The notes: generated from the sequence alone by a model not told the origin. Shown: positions 29,101 to 39,443, counted from the stretch's first letter. The stretch is 64,000 nucleotides of DNA from an uncultured Prevotellaceae bacterium (GCA_946185485.1 CAMHJQ010000004.1:1-64000), one strand, 5' to 3'. Made by a program: numbers and translations.

Positions 29101-31068
29101 TTATACATTCTTCAACGTTAGTTTCATACCCCCCCCCATTTTGTCTAACTTTTCGTAAATAGAGTTGTTGCTCTTGTATTCAGGCACGATTTCCTTCATT
29201 TTCTTAACCGTTGCCATGTCGTCGTACTGCTTGGATATCTCTACCAGTTCGTCGACAGCCTTACTAACCTCAGCATAGTCATAGACGAGAACATCGGCAA
29301 TACGAATCTTTTCATGGAACGAAGGCTTTGTACCTTCCAATTCATTGAGTACCTCCTCGTAAAGTTTCTCACCAGGACGCAAACCGGTAAACTCGATTTT
29401 CACATTCTTGGCACCTGAGAGCATAATCATACGCTTAGCCAAATCGGCAATTTTGACAGGCTGTCCCATGTCAAAGACAAATATCTCGCCGCCGTGACCT
29501 TTCGTTCCTGCCTCCAAAACCAGTTTACATGCCTCAGGAATCAACATAAAGAAGCGGACAATGCGGGGGTCAGTAACTGTAACAGGGCCACCAGCCTTGA
29601 TTTGCTCCCTGAATAAGGGGATCACAGAACCATTCGAGCCTAACACATTGCCAAAACGGGTGGTGACAAACTGCGTCGTCTGCTGTGCATTGTTCAATGA
29701 CTGCACGTAGATTTCGCAGATGCGCTTCGAACAACCCATTACATTGGTGGGATTGACAGCCTTATCGGTGGAAATCATCACAAACTTCTTCACACCGTAC
29801 TTCACACTGAAATCAGCAATCAACTTGGTACCATAGATATTATTAAGTACTGCTTCTGATGGATTGTCCTCCATCATCGGCACATGCTTGTAGGCTGCAG
29901 CATGAAACACATATTCGGGGCGGTAGGTACGGAAAATCTGCTCCATACGGTGCTGACGGCTAATGCTGGTTACCACGACCTCTGCGTCAATATCAGGAAA
30001 ATCCTTCTGCATCATCAGACGGATGTCATGCTGAGGGGTCTCTGCCTGATCTATCAACAGCATCTTGGCAGGTTTATAAACTGCTATCTGACGTACCATC
30101 TCGGAACCGATGCTACCTGCCGAACCCGTTACTAGGATACGACGACCACGTAGCAGGGCACCAACGGACTCCATGTCAACCTTGATTTCCTGACGCGGCA
30201 AGAGGTCTTCTACCGACACCTCACGCAACTGCATGTGTTCGATGTCTTGATCTGTCACTTCATTCAGAGGGCCACCGATAGTAGTCTCCTTCACATTCTG
30301 TGCCATGAAAATGCGCACACCAGCATTGATAAGCATATCCTGCAATGCTTGATTGGTACGGAACTCATTGGCGCGTAACGGTGATACCAACACTCCCTCA
30401 ATACGTTCGCGCTGGATAATAGCAGCTAAATCATCGTCAACATGATACACCTTCTCACCCATCAGCATCATGTGGTTAGCACGTTTATCGTGCGAGATGA
30501 AACCACACAAGCGGAATCTGAATGGACTCTGGCTCCGAATATTCTTGGCCAAACCAACGCCGCCAGACAAAGCACCATATATCAACACACGCATGGCACG
30601 GTCTCGTAAAAGGACAACGTCATGCAACGTCTTGACCAGCACTCGTATTCCCCACATTGCCATCGTAGCGATGAAGAAGGTAACCACAGTCTCTGTCTGC
30701 GTCAAAGCCGACAATGCATCAACCTTTAAAAACTCCATGCAGATTCCCATAGCTAAGGCTAATACCATAGATACAATATTGGCAAAAGCCACATGCAGCA
30801 GATCGACAAAACTGGAATAGCGTACAATGCCTGAATAGGTACGGAACATGCGTGCTCCCACCCAACTGATCAAACCAAAAGCAAAAGCGGTGTAGACGAC
30901 CTCGAAGCGATGGTCGAAAGTAATCTGTGTCTTGTTGAAAATCCAGAAGGTTAAAAAGGCTGACACAATGACTATCAGCGTGTCAAGCAACAGCAAGCAC
31001 CAGTAAGGAAGTGAATTCTTGCTGAAATACCAACGTAGCAATTGATTGAACGGATTAAAGACGTTCAT
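29101..31068 (-). CDS. Polysaccharide biosynthesis protein, membrane nucleotide-sugar dehydratase/epimerase (CapD/FlaA1-like)
   Basis: RRILVTGSAGSIGSEMVRQIAVYKPAKMLLIDQAETPQHDIRL...AAYKHVPMMEDNPSEAVLNNIYGTK plus N-terminal TM segments. Confidence 0.92.
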   Translation of the reverse strand: MNVFNPFNQLLRWYFSKNSLPYWCLLLLDTLIVIVSAFLTFWIFNKTQITFDHRFEVVYTAFAFGLISWVGARMFRTYSGIVRYSSFVDLLHVAFANIVSMVLALAMGICMEFLKVDALSALTQTETVVTFFIATMAMWGIRVLVKTLHDVVLLRDRAMRVLIYGALSGGVGLAKNIRSQSPFRFRLCGFISHDKRANHMMLMGEKVYHVDDDLAAIIQRERIEGVLVSPLRANEFRTNQALQDMLINAGVRIFMAQNVKETTIGGPLNEVTDQDIEHMQLREVSVEDLLPRQEIKVDMESVGALLRGRRILVTGSAGSIGSEMVRQIAVYKPAKMLLIDQAETPQHDIRLMMQKDFPDIDAEVVVTSISRQHRMEQIFRTYRPEYVFHAAAYKHVPMMEDNPSEAVLNNIYGTKLIADFSVKYGVKKFVMISTDKAVNPTNVMGCSKRICEIYVQSLNNAQQTTQFVTTRFGNVLGSNGSVIPLFREQIKAGGPVTVTDPRIVRFFMLIPEACKLVLEAGTKGHGGEIFVFDMGQPVKIADLAKRMIMLSGAKNVKIEFTGLRPGEKLYEEVLNELEGTKPSFHEKIRIADVLVYDYAEVSKAVDELVEISKQYDDMATVKKMKEIVPEYKSNNSIYEKLDKMGGGMKLTLKNV

Positions 31069-31103
31069 GAAGTAAACTGTTTTACATTAATAAAGAGCTT
31101 CAC

Positions 31104-31289
31104 CTATCCTATGGTGTAAACCAATAGGACGGCAATAACCATCAGGATAGCCAGTATCACCATGGCACGCTTGAGTACACGCTCCAATAATTTACGCCGC
31201 TGAATAGCAGCCAGGCTCTTCCGTTTAAAGAGTGTGGCACCATCGGGTTTGTGATGATGGTGATGATGATGATGTTGTTCTACTGCCAT
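31104..31289 (-). CDS. Small single-TM protein with natural His8 tract
   Basis: MAVEQHHHHHHHHKPDGATLFKRKSLAAIQRRKLLERVLKRAMVILAILMVIAVLLVYTIG; stop abuts upstream gene arrangement in capsule operon. Confidence 0.65.
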   Translation of the reverse strand: MAVEQHHHHHHHHKPDGATLFKRKSLAAIQRRKLLERVLKRAMVILAILMVIAVLLVYTIG

Positions 31290-32086
31290 TACTTCTTCAA
31301 CACATTGTATAATAAGGATGCCAGCGAGATGACAATGCTAGTAGCCGTGAACCACAGGCTTGTGGTAGCACCCACGCTGGAGTTGCGTGCCTTCACCTTG
31401 TTTGGTTCTACGTAGACGATGTCGTTCTGCTGCAAATAATAATAAGGTGAATTGACAATACTGGCATCATTGAGATTCAGTACATAAATCTCTTTCTGGC
31501 CAGATGCATCCTCGCGAATCAGCTTCACCCTATCGCGAACACCATAGATAGTCAGGTCACCAGCCTGTGCCAGCGCCTCAAGGATAGAAATCTTCTCGCG
31601 AGCAACCTGATAACTGCCTGGACGTGTAACCTCACCGAGGACAGAGATGGAATAGCTCGACATACGTACCGTCACCACAGGATTCTCCGTGGCAGCCATA
31701 TAGGGACGGATTTTTGACAGAATCATCTGTTCACACTCCGACTTCGTCAGTCCTGACACTCTCAAGGAGCCCAGAATGGGGAAAGTGATGTAACCATCGT
31801 TGTCAACAAGATAGGTCTGCAACATAGCCTGTGAATAGGTAGAGCGACTATTTGTCGTATACGGTGTCGGTACCGTCAGGTTAAAGGGCTTGGCAGCTTC
31901 ATCATTGGTGGTGCTGACGGTGATGGTCAACTGATCTTTAGGCATGATGTGTGCATCGTAGAGGACACGCGACTGAGAAAGATCCACCTCATCGCTATTC
32001 TGCAGGTAGGCCACATTCTTCACGCTACCGCAGGATGACAGCAAAGCAACCATCAAGGCAATGCAATAAAAACTCTTTAGCTTCAT
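31289..32086 (-). CDS. Polysaccharide export outer membrane lipoprotein (Wza-like)
   Basis: MKLKSFYCIALMVALLSSCGSVKNVAYLQN; SLBB-like ISVLGEVTRPGSYQVAREKISILEALAQAGDLT. Confidence 0.9.
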   Translation of the reverse strand: MKLKSFYCIALMVALLSSCGSVKNVAYLQNSDEVDLSQSRVLYDAHIMPKDQLTITVSTTNDEAAKPFNLTVPTPYTTNSRSTYSQAMLQTYLVDNDGYITFPILGSLRVSGLTKSECEQMILSKIRPYMAATENPVVTVRMSSYSISVLGEVTRPGSYQVAREKISILEALAQAGDLTIYGVRDRVKLIREDASGQKEIYVLNLNDASIVNSPYYYLQQNDIVYVEPNKVKARNSSVGATTSLWFTATSIVISLASLLYNVLKK

Positions 32087-32112
32087 AACTTTTATTTTTC
32101 GTTTTTCAATAA

Positions 32113-32544
32113 TCAGAACTTCCACCAGTGTTTCTTCTTGGGTGGCTCATAGTGCCCCAAAGCATCGTGTACAGCATCCTCAATAATATGATGCCACTTG
32201 CGGCGATGACGTATCATATGATAGATGGTGCCCCAGTCAGGAAGCCCACCCAGATTACGATCATCGATGAACACGTCAACCTTCAATTTCCGAGAAAAGT
32301 GAGGATTATTATCAGTAGTTTCTTCTGGATAGTCGCGATTGACGGCATAGAACTCCACTCCCCGCTCACGACACCAGTTCACGGCGTCGTCCAACAGCTT
32401 ACCCTCACGCACACTCCACATAATAAGCTTGTGTCCGTCCTGCCTGAGCATCTTCAGCGTCTCGATGGCAAAAGGGATTTCCTCGCCTATCTCCGGATAG
32501 CGGTGTTCTACAATGGTTCCATCAAAATCTACAGCTATTGTCAT
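32113..32544 (-). CDS. HAD-like hydrolase located between wza and wzc
   Basis: IAVDFDGTIVEHRYPEIGEEIPFAIETLKML...IMWSVREGKLLDDAV...DVFIDDRNLGG. Confidence 0.85.
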   Translation of the reverse strand: MTIAVDFDGTIVEHRYPEIGEEIPFAIETLKMLRQDGHKLIMWSVREGKLLDDAVNWCRERGVEFYAVNRDYPEETTDNNPHFSRKLKVDVFIDDRNLGGLPDWGTIYHMIRHRRKWHHIIEDAVHDALGHYEPPKKKHWWKF

Positions 32545-35135
32545 TTCTTAATCGAATTATCGTCTTTGTTTCCGTAGTGCGAATCAGCATAGCGGCCGTA
32601 GTTGCCATAGTTGCCGTAATTGCCATAGCCATATTTGCCATAACCATAGCGGCCGTATCCATAGCGGCCATACTTGCCATACTTGCCGTAACCATAATAG
32701 TACCCGTACTTCTTCTTGGACATATCAACGCCATTGAGGACAACACACGAATTAACGAGCTTACCCTCATCAGAGAGCGAGTTGAGTAGTCCTATATTGC
32801 TCTTCGGTGTATAGTCGGCACGGCAGACATAACAGTTAACATCGGAGTAGCGTGCTATCTCGATAGTGTCGGTAACCAGTCCCACAGGAGCCGTATCAAG
32901 GATGATGTAGTCGTACTGTCCTTTCAACACCTCTATGACCTGATGCAGGTTCTCACGAGCCAGCAACTCAGTGGGGTTGGGAGGAGTAGGTCCTGCCAAC
33001 AACAGGTCGAGATTGTCATTGACACCCGACGGGCTCATCTGAGCCTTGACATCGTTCACAGTTACCACATCCTTTGTCAGGAGGTTGGTGATACCCTGCC
33101 GGCGGTCAGTGATATTAAACAGACGACCCAAGGCAGGTTTGCGAATATCCATTCCGCAAAGGACAACCTTCTTACCAAGCAGGGCGAACGATACAGCCAG
33201 GTTAGCTGCCAGGAAGGTTTTACCCTCACCTGATGTTGACGAGGTAAACAAGATGACCTTGTCGCTCTCCTTCATCAAGAACTGGATATTAGTACGCAGC
33301 GAACGGAATATCTCGTCAATCTGGTTGTTCTTGTTAGCCTGTACCACAATACCTGCTGCATCCTTGACAGTATCGCTGGCAACGGGGACGTCAGCCACAA
33401 TAGGCAGCTTGGTCAGACGAGCCACATCCTCATGACCCTCGATGCGATACCTAAGCAGCTGCAACAGATAGAGGATGGCAAAAGGAAGAGCCAGGCCCAG
33501 CACCAAGGCTACCAAGATGATGATAGCACTCTTGGGGCGAACCTTTCCGTTCAGCTGCGGTTCATCAATCAACTTACCCTTGTCTGCAGTAGCAGCTAAC
33601 GAAATAGAGTTTTCCTCACGTTTCTGCAACAGCAACAGATACAGACCAGACTTGACCTCCTGCTGACGACCGATTTGCGTCAACACACGCTCCTGCTCAG
33701 GAGTACTGCCGATACGTCCCTGGTATTTAGTATATTGGCTCTGGATACCCTGACGCTGAATGTCTGCTGTGCGACGAGCCTGCAACAGAGCCGTACGGAT
33801 AGAACCCTGCAATTCGTCAAGCGTCGCTGTCAGCGTCAGCACCTGGGGAGCTTGCTCACTGGCAGCTTTCAACAGTCGGTTACGATCCTGTACCGTCTGG
33901 TTGTAATTGGCAATCAGTGCCGTAGAAGCATGGTCGGTCATACCGACGTTCGAGGGAATAATCTTATATTGGTTGGCTGGATTGTCAACGAATTCACGAA
34001 GATAATCCAGAAGTTGAATCTGTGAGTTAGCCTCGGCCAGTCTCGACTCATACTGACTGCTTTGCGTCAGCGACTGGGTAGCATCAATATTAAGCTGAGT
34101 CACAGCATTACGGCGCTTGTAGCTTTCTATATTGCTCTCTGTGGTACCCAATTCTGCATTGATTTTCTCAATACGATTATTGATAAACTCCTCGGTTTTC
34201 AGGGCAATCTCGTTCTTGTCGGCATTGGCCTGGTCGTTATAGCAATGTGCCAGTTCCTTCAGGTAGTCCATCGCGCGCATACCATTCTCATTGGTCAGCG
34301 TCAACTCAGCAATCGAGGTCAGCTTTGACGTGGGAGCCACCGACAAGCTGGCAACATAGCGGCGCGCAATCATCATAGGCGGGCGGATTGACACCAGCAG
34401 TGTGAAGCTATTATCCTTGGCTTCAGCACCTTCCGCACCATCTCCTTCCTCATCATTTTTAGCCGATTTACGCTTATTAGCAACTTCGGCATTCTTGGTG
34501 AACGTCAATGTACCTACCGAGGTACGGATAGATGCCGGCAACTGGGTAAGCGTTTTTTGGAAAGTACGTGTTTCACGGCCATTATGAAGGATAGCACCAT
34601 CTACATGATAAGCGTTCTTCTCATAGACAATCGTCATGTCAATGCCATGTACTGCCGAGTAGATTTCCGAATCAAAACGATTCAGGCTCTCGGCATCCAG
34701 ATCCACATTGATGGGCTGATACTTATAAGTCAGCGGTTTGGACACACGACCCTGAGTACGATACTCCGTATACAGTTTCAGTCGCTTAACAGCCTCGCGA
34801 GCCAAGATGGTCGACTGAATAATCTCAACCTCGTTCTCGATACCTGTTGAATTGGTCATGAATCCCAAGTCCGTCATGTTCGACAAAGCCTGGTTCGCAC
34901 GGCGGCGACTGCTTTGGTCATCCTTAATAAGCATTTTAGCAGACGCCTGATAGACAGGAGTAGCATAACGCAGATAAATAAGTGCACCACTGATAAATAT
35001 AATCAACGACAGCAGAATCCACTGCCAGTTGAGGATGACCATGGCATAGATATTCCGGATACTAAAAGCAGACTCCTGCTCGTTGTCTAAGATTTCCTCG
35101 AGTTCATCGAGACTGAGTTTCTTTTCGTCAGACAT
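32541..35135 (-). CDS. Wzz/Wzc-type polysaccharide co-polymerase with BY-kinase domain and YGx-repeat Tyr tail
   Basis: Walker A TSSTSGEGKTFLAANLAVSFA, A' CGMDIRKPALGRLF, Walker B YDYIILDTAPVGLVTD; tail KKKYGYYYGYGKYGKYGRYGYGRYGYGKYGYGNYGNYGNYGRY. Confidence 0.93.
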   Translation of the reverse strand: MSDEKKLSLDELEEILDNEQESAFSIRNIYAMVILNWQWILLSLIIFISGALIYLRYATPVYQASAKMLIKDDQSSRRRANQALSNMTDLGFMTNSTGIENEVEIIQSTILAREAVKRLKLYTEYRTQGRVSKPLTYKYQPINVDLDAESLNRFDSEIYSAVHGIDMTIVYEKNAYHVDGAILHNGRETRTFQKTLTQLPASIRTSVGTLTFTKNAEVANKRKSAKNDEEGDGAEGAEAKDNSFTLLVSIRPPMMIARRYVASLSVAPTSKLTSIAELTLTNENGMRAMDYLKELAHCYNDQANADKNEIALKTEEFINNRIEKINAELGTTESNIESYKRRNAVTQLNIDATQSLTQSSQYESRLAEANSQIQLLDYLREFVDNPANQYKIIPSNVGMTDHASTALIANYNQTVQDRNRLLKAASEQAPQVLTLTATLDELQGSIRTALLQARRTADIQRQGIQSQYTKYQGRIGSTPEQERVLTQIGRQQEVKSGLYLLLLQKREENSISLAATADKGKLIDEPQLNGKVRPKSAIIILVALVLGLALPFAILYLLQLLRYRIEGHEDVARLTKLPIVADVPVASDTVKDAAGIVVQANKNNQIDEIFRSLRTNIQFLMKESDKVILFTSSTSGEGKTFLAANLAVSFALLGKKVVLCGMDIRKPALGRLFNITDRRQGITNLLTKDVVTVNDVKAQMSPSGVNDNLDLLLAGPTPPNPTELLARENLHQVIEVLKGQYDYIILDTAPVGLVTDTIEIARYSDVNCYVCRADYTPKSNIGLLNSLSDEGKLVNSCVVLNGVDMSKKKYGYYYGYGKYGKYGRYGYGRYGYGKYGYGNYGNYGNYGRYADSHYGNKDDNSIKK

Positions 35136-35214
35136 AGTAATAAATCATTGTTTCCGCGCGCAAAATTACATTTTTTTCATCAAATATCCAAATAATAGTT
35201 TAATTATTTATATA

Positions 35215-35258
35215 AATAAAAGAAAAACCGCCGCCCCAGCAAGTGAGGCGGCGGCCAT
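35215..35258 (-). terminator. Terminator downstream of the small exported protein gene
   Basis: Minus strand ggccgccgcctcacttgctggggcggcggtttttctttt: GC hairpin then T-run. Confidence 0.8.
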
Positions 35259-35286
35259 TTCAGTAATTTTCCTTCATACAATCTCT

Positions 35287-35649
35287 TTACTTGATGCCAC
35301 GATTCATGAGCGTCATATTCAACAGCATCACGTACTTACGATACTGATCGCTGCTCAGAATGTAGTTCATGTAAGCAAGATCCTTCTTGATAGCCTTCTT
35401 GACCATCTTCTGGCGCTCGTCACCCACTGTCTGTGCGGCAAACAGCATCTCGGCGCTGAAGGTCTTGTGAACCTCGGCAAAACTCTCCATCTGGTCTTTC
35501 GACAGGTTCAGGGCCATACCCAGCTTCTTCATGTTCACTGACTGCATATCGTAAGCCTCGGTAGCATTGAGGTTGGCAGCAGTCTCATTCTCTGCAAAAG
35601 TCATCGTCATGCTCAGCATGGCTACAACTACCATAAACAATCTTTTCAT
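35287..35649 (-). CDS. Small exported hypothetical protein
   Basis: Signal peptide MKRLFMVVVAMLSMTMTFAE; helical body LNLSKDQMESFAEVHKTFSAEM; TAACTTTG promoter-like motif upstream on minus strand. Confidence 0.65.
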   Translation of the reverse strand: MKRLFMVVVAMLSMTMTFAENETAANLNATEAYDMQSVNMKKLGMALNLSKDQMESFAEVHKTFSAEMLFAAQTVGDERQKMVKKAIKKDLAYMNYILSSDQYRKYVMLLNMTLMNRGIK

Positions 35650-35905
35650 AATCATTTTCCTTTCTTTTTTAATTAATTGTTATCCTGTTGTCATTGTCAG
35701 CACTCTCACTGATTGACGGTGCAAAGTTACGGCAATTTGACCGTCCCAACAAACATTTTAACGATTTGTTTGCGAACACAGCCCCAATTCTTGACTTCAG
35801 TCAAAGAAGAGCCACAATCGTTGATTCAAATCAATCCGTGGCATTTTTCGCCAATATGTTTGGTATTTCCACTGATTTCCATTACCTTTGCAGCGCATTA
35901 TAAAT

Positions 35906-36481
35906 ATGTACGAAATGGAAAAGAAGAATCAATACATGGAAGTGTCCTACCAACTGTATGTTGGCGAGGAACAGAATCGCGAAATGATGGAGGAAGCCAC
36001 AAAAGAGCATCCTTTCAAGTTCATTACCAGCTTTGGCGTTGCACTTGACGCTTTTGAACAGCAGCTCATTTCCCTGGAAAAGGGACAGACCTTCGAATTC
36101 AGCATTCCCAAGGAACAGGCCTACGGAGAATTTCAAGACGAATTAGTACTTGATCTTGACCGGGAGGTATTCAGTATCAACGGGCATTTCGACCATGAGC
36201 ACATCTATAACGATGCCGTTATTCCCCTGCAGAATGAGGAAGGACGCCGTTTCTACGGCCGCGTTGTTGAGGTTGGCGAGGAGAAGGTGAAGGTAGACCT
36301 GAACCATCCTCTGGCTGGTGAGACACTCCACTTCAAGGGTGTCGTGCTTGAGAACCGTGAGGCTACCGCAAAGGAGATTGAGCATTTGGCATCCCATCTT
36401 TCAGGAGGCTGTGGATGCGGCTGCGGTCACGATTGCCATGATGGATGCGGTGATGGCTGCGACTGTGGACACTGTCATTGA
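35906..36481 (+). CDS. slyD: FKBP-type peptidyl-prolyl isomerase, SlyD-like, with Cys/His-rich tail
   Basis: FEFSIPKEQAYGEFQDELVLDLDREVF...VDLNHPLAGETLHFKGVVLENREAT; tail GGCGCGCGHDCHDGCGDGCDCGHCH. Confidence 0.9.
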   Translation: MYEMEKKNQYMEVSYQLYVGEEQNREMMEEATKEHPFKFITSFGVALDAFEQQLISLEKGQTFEFSIPKEQAYGEFQDELVLDLDREVFSINGHFDHEHIYNDAVIPLQNEEGRRFYGRVVEVGEEKVKVDLNHPLAGETLHFKGVVLENREATAKEIEHLASHLSGGCGCGCGHDCHDGCGDGCDCGHCH

Positions 36482-36520
36482 AAATTACATGATTAGGAAA
36501 TTAAAAACAAGCATTATACA

Positions 36521-37597
36521 TTGAACACTTTCGGACAGATATTTAGACTGACGACATTCGGCGAAAGCCATGGTGAGGCCATTGGCGGAGTGGTGGATGG
36601 CATGCCGGCGGGCATTCCCATCGACTTGGCATTCATCCAACAGGAGCTCAATCGGCGACGTCCCGGGCAAAGCCGTATCACTACTGCCCGTCAGGAACCA
36701 GACCACGTGGAACTCCTAAGCGGTGTTTTTGAAGGGGTGTCGACAGGATGTCCCATCGGTTTTATTGTCCGCAACACCAATCAGCACTCTGGCGATTACG
36801 ACAATATGCGAGAACTCTTCCGCCCCTCTCATGCCGATTACACCTATTATATTAAATATGGTATACGCGACCATCGGGGCGGAGGACGCTCTTCGGCACG
36901 TATCACCATCAGCCGTTGTGTGGCTGGTGCATTGGCAAAGTTGGCACTGAAGCAGTTAGGCATTCAAGTTCAGGCCTATACCTCGCAGGTTGGTGACATT
37001 GCGCTGGAGCGTGACTACAAGAAATACGACCTGTCGCTCACCGAGACCAATGACGTACGCTGCCCAGACCCGGAAAAAGCCCAACAAATGATACAACTCA
37101 TAGAAGAGGTAAAGGCTGACGGCGACACCATCGGTGGCGTCATTACGGGTGTCATCAAGGGATGTCCGGCAGGACTGGGTGAGCCTGAATCTGGCAAACT
37201 GCATGCTGCTCTGGGCAGTGCCATGCTCAGCATCAATGCCGTCAAAGGCTTCGAATATGGTGAGGGGTTTGGAGGAGTCAGTCAGCGAGGATCCCAACAG
37301 AACGACATCTTTATGGAGGGGAACGATGCCTTCATAAGCACCAAGACCAATCACAGCGGTGGCATTCAGGGTGGCATTTCCAACGGACAGGACATCTACT
37401 TCCGGGTAGCTTTCAAGCCTGTGGCAACCCTATTACGTCCGCAACAGACTGTAGGAATAGACGGAAAAACCACAACGCTGACCGCACGTGGACGTCATGA
37501 TCCCTGTGTGCTTCCAAGAGCCGTACCTATTGTGGAAGCGATGGCTGCTATGACCATTTTGGACTATTATTTGTTCGCTAAATCGACCAAATTATAG
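36521..37597 (+). CDS. aroC: Chorismate synthase
   Basis: [28 protein letters not shown]...[17 protein letters not shown]...[18 protein letters not shown]. Confidence 0.95.
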   Translation: MNTFGQIFRLTTFGESHGEAIGGVVDGMPAGIPIDLAFIQQELNRRRPGQSRITTARQEPDHVELLSGVFEGVSTGCPIGFIVRNTNQHSGDYDNMRELFRPSHADYTYYIKYGIRDHRGGGRSSARITISRCVAGALAKLALKQLGIQVQAYTSQVGDIALERDYKKYDLSLTETNDVRCPDPEKAQQMIQLIEEVKADGDTIGGVITGVIKGCPAGLGEPESGKLHAALGSAMLSINAVKGFEYGEGFGGVSQRGSQQNDIFMEGNDAFISTKTNHSGGIQGGISNGQDIYFRVAFKPVATLLRPQQTVGIDGKTTTLTARGRHDPCVLPRAVPIVEAMAAMTILDYYLFAKSTKL

Positions 37598-37634
37598 TAT
37601 TTTTCTATTAAAAATTAAAAATAATCGAAAATGC

Positions 37635-37665
37635 TTGGCAGTTTAAAACTTTTATACTATCTTTG
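37635..37665 (+). promoter_or_regulatory. Orphan Bacteroidetes-type promoter in convergent intergenic region
   Basis: ttgg-N19-tatctttg; no plus-strand gene downstream. Confidence 0.65.
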
Positions 37666-37671
37666 CAACTG

Positions 37672-37765
37672 CTATTGAGGGTTTGTGAAAATCCCAATAT
37701 GCATTAGTTAAGTCTAGTTTAGTTTTTGTGTTGGTTGAGGGTGGTCTATTGGCCACCCTCAAATT
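37672..37765 (+). ncRNA. Candidate small RNA ending in a hairpin
   Basis: Starts just after the orphan promoter; ends with ttgagggtggtctattggccaccctcaa (perfect 10-bp stem). Confidence 0.35.
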
Positions 37766-37770
37766 GTATG

Positions 37771-38676
37771 CTATATGCACCCAACAATCTCCCCCACCGT
37801 CTGGCATCCGTGGTCGTCCAGCCACTGGTTGATACCGTCACGTACCTTGATGGTAACAGCAGGATCCAAGAAGTTCGCCGTACCAATCTCAATAGCCGTT
37901 GCTCCGGCCATCAGGAACTCGATGGCATCCTTGGCCGTGCATATACCTCCCAGGCCTACGACCGGGATGTTGACAGCTTTTGCCACCTGCCATACCATAC
38001 GCAGGGCTACTGGTTTGACAGCAGGTCCCGACAGTCCGCCGGTATTGATGCTCAGCAGCGTCTTGCGGCGCTCGATGTCGATAGCCATTCCCATCAGTGT
38101 GTTAATCAGCGATACGGCATCGGCACCCTCGGCCTCCACGGCACGGGCTATCTCCGCAATGTCAGTCACGTTGGGCGACAACTTGACAATGAGGGTCTTA
38201 TGATATGCCTGACGAACGGCCTTCACCACACTAGCGGCACCACTGCAGGTAACACCGAATGCCATGCCACCGTCTTTCACGTTGGGGCACGAGATGTTCA
38301 GTTCGATAGCCGGAATCTTCTCCAATGCGTCGATGCGGGCAGCACACTCAGCATAGTCCTCGGGTGACGAACCGCTGACATTGACTATCATGTTGGTGTC
38401 AATATCCTTAATCTGCGGATAAATATGGGAACAGAAATAGTCCACGCCCTTGTTTTGTAGGCCAACACAATTCAGCATGCCACCAGCCGTCTCTGCCATA
38501 CGCGGATAGTCGTTACCCTCACGAGGCTTCAGCGTCGTCCCCTTGACTATGATGCCGCCCAGGCCGTCCAAAGGAATGAAATCCTGGAACTCAAGGCCAT
38601 AGCCAAATGTACCACTGGCCGTCATCACAGGATTCTTTAGTGACAGCGCACCGATATTCACGCTTAAATCTGCCAT
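37771..38676 (-). CDS. pyrD: Dihydroorotate dehydrogenase, catalytic subunit (class 1B)
   Basis: [21 protein letters not shown]...[19 protein letters not shown]...[27 protein letters not shown]. Confidence 0.94.
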   Translation of the reverse strand: MADLSVNIGALSLKNPVMTASGTFGYGLEFQDFIPLDGLGGIIVKGTTLKPREGNDYPRMAETAGGMLNCVGLQNKGVDYFCSHIYPQIKDIDTNMIVNVSGSSPEDYAECAARIDALEKIPAIELNISCPNVKDGGMAFGVTCSGAASVVKAVRQAYHKTLIVKLSPNVTDIAEIARAVEAEGADAVSLINTLMGMAIDIERRKTLLSINTGGLSGPAVKPVALRMVWQVAKAVNIPVVGLGGICTAKDAIEFLMAGATAIEIGTANFLDPAVTIKVRDGINQWLDDHGCQTVGEIVGCI

Positions 38677-39443
38677 AACAATCTGTTTACATTAAACACG
38701 GGACCATCCTTACAGACACAAAGGTTACCCTCCGTCGTTTTCTCCACACAGCACAGACAGGCACCCAGTCCGCAAGCCATCATATTCTCCAAGGAGACCT
38801 CACACGCGATATGATGCTCGTTGGCATAGCGGGCCACGGCCTTCATCATGGGGGTAGGGCCACAGGTATAAATACGGTCAAAGGGTTCATTCAGCACCGA
38901 ATGATTGGTGACAAACCCCTTTTCTCCCTCTGAACCATCCTCGGTGGTCAGACAAACCCGACCAAACTTTCTGAACATGTCCAGCATCAGCAAGTCTGCC
39001 GCCGTACGTCCACCTAACAGGAACGTAGGTTTGCAGCCCATGGCTGACAGTTCAGCGCCCAGATACAACATAGGTGCCACGCCAACGCCGCCACCAACCA
39101 GCAATACCTTGAGCGAGGCAGTTTCCTCACTTTGAATGGAGAAACCATTACCCAAGGGGAGCACACAATTCAACATGTCCCCCACTTGCAAGCGTCCCAG
39201 CTGCCGGGTGCCGTCACCCACCATGGCTACCATCAGCCACAGTTCATTGTTGACACGATCCACAAAACTGATGGATATCGGACGGCGCAGGAAAGTCGTC
39301 GCCGAACCGTCCACCCGAACCTCCACAAACTGTCCCGGCACCATTTCCGGCAGCGGCTGCTTATCAGTCAACCTCAACAGCACGTGTCTGTCACTCAAGA
39401 GTTCCACACCACGTACTGTCAAGTCAAGCACATATTTCTTCAT
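38664..39443 (-). CDS. pyrK: Dihydroorotate dehydrogenase electron transfer subunit
   Basis: [13 protein letters not shown]...[16 protein letters not shown]...[20 protein letters not shown] (2Fe-2S). Confidence 0.92.
   Translation of the reverse strand: MKKYVLDLTVRGVELLSDRHVLLRLTDKQPLPEMVPGQFVEVRVDGSATTFLRRPISISFVDRVNNELWLMVAMVGDGTRQLGRLQVGDMLNCVLPLGNGFSIQSEETASLKVLLVGGGVGVAPMLYLGAELSAMGCKPTFLLGGRTAADLLMLDMFRKFGRVCLTTEDGSEGEKGFVTNHSVLNEPFDRIYTCGPTPMMKAVARYANEHHIACEVSLENMMACGLGACLCCVEKTTEGNLCVCKDGPVFNVNRLLWQI

Noticed and set aside
31251-31275. His8 tract as cloning-vector contamination
   Set aside because: The surrounding ORF has native codons, TM helix and capsule-operon context, with no vector sequence.
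32538-32789. Hydrophobic Ala/Ile-rich ORFs around the Wzc tail
   Set aside because: Frame-shifted readings of the YG-repeat DNA; not independent membrane proteins.
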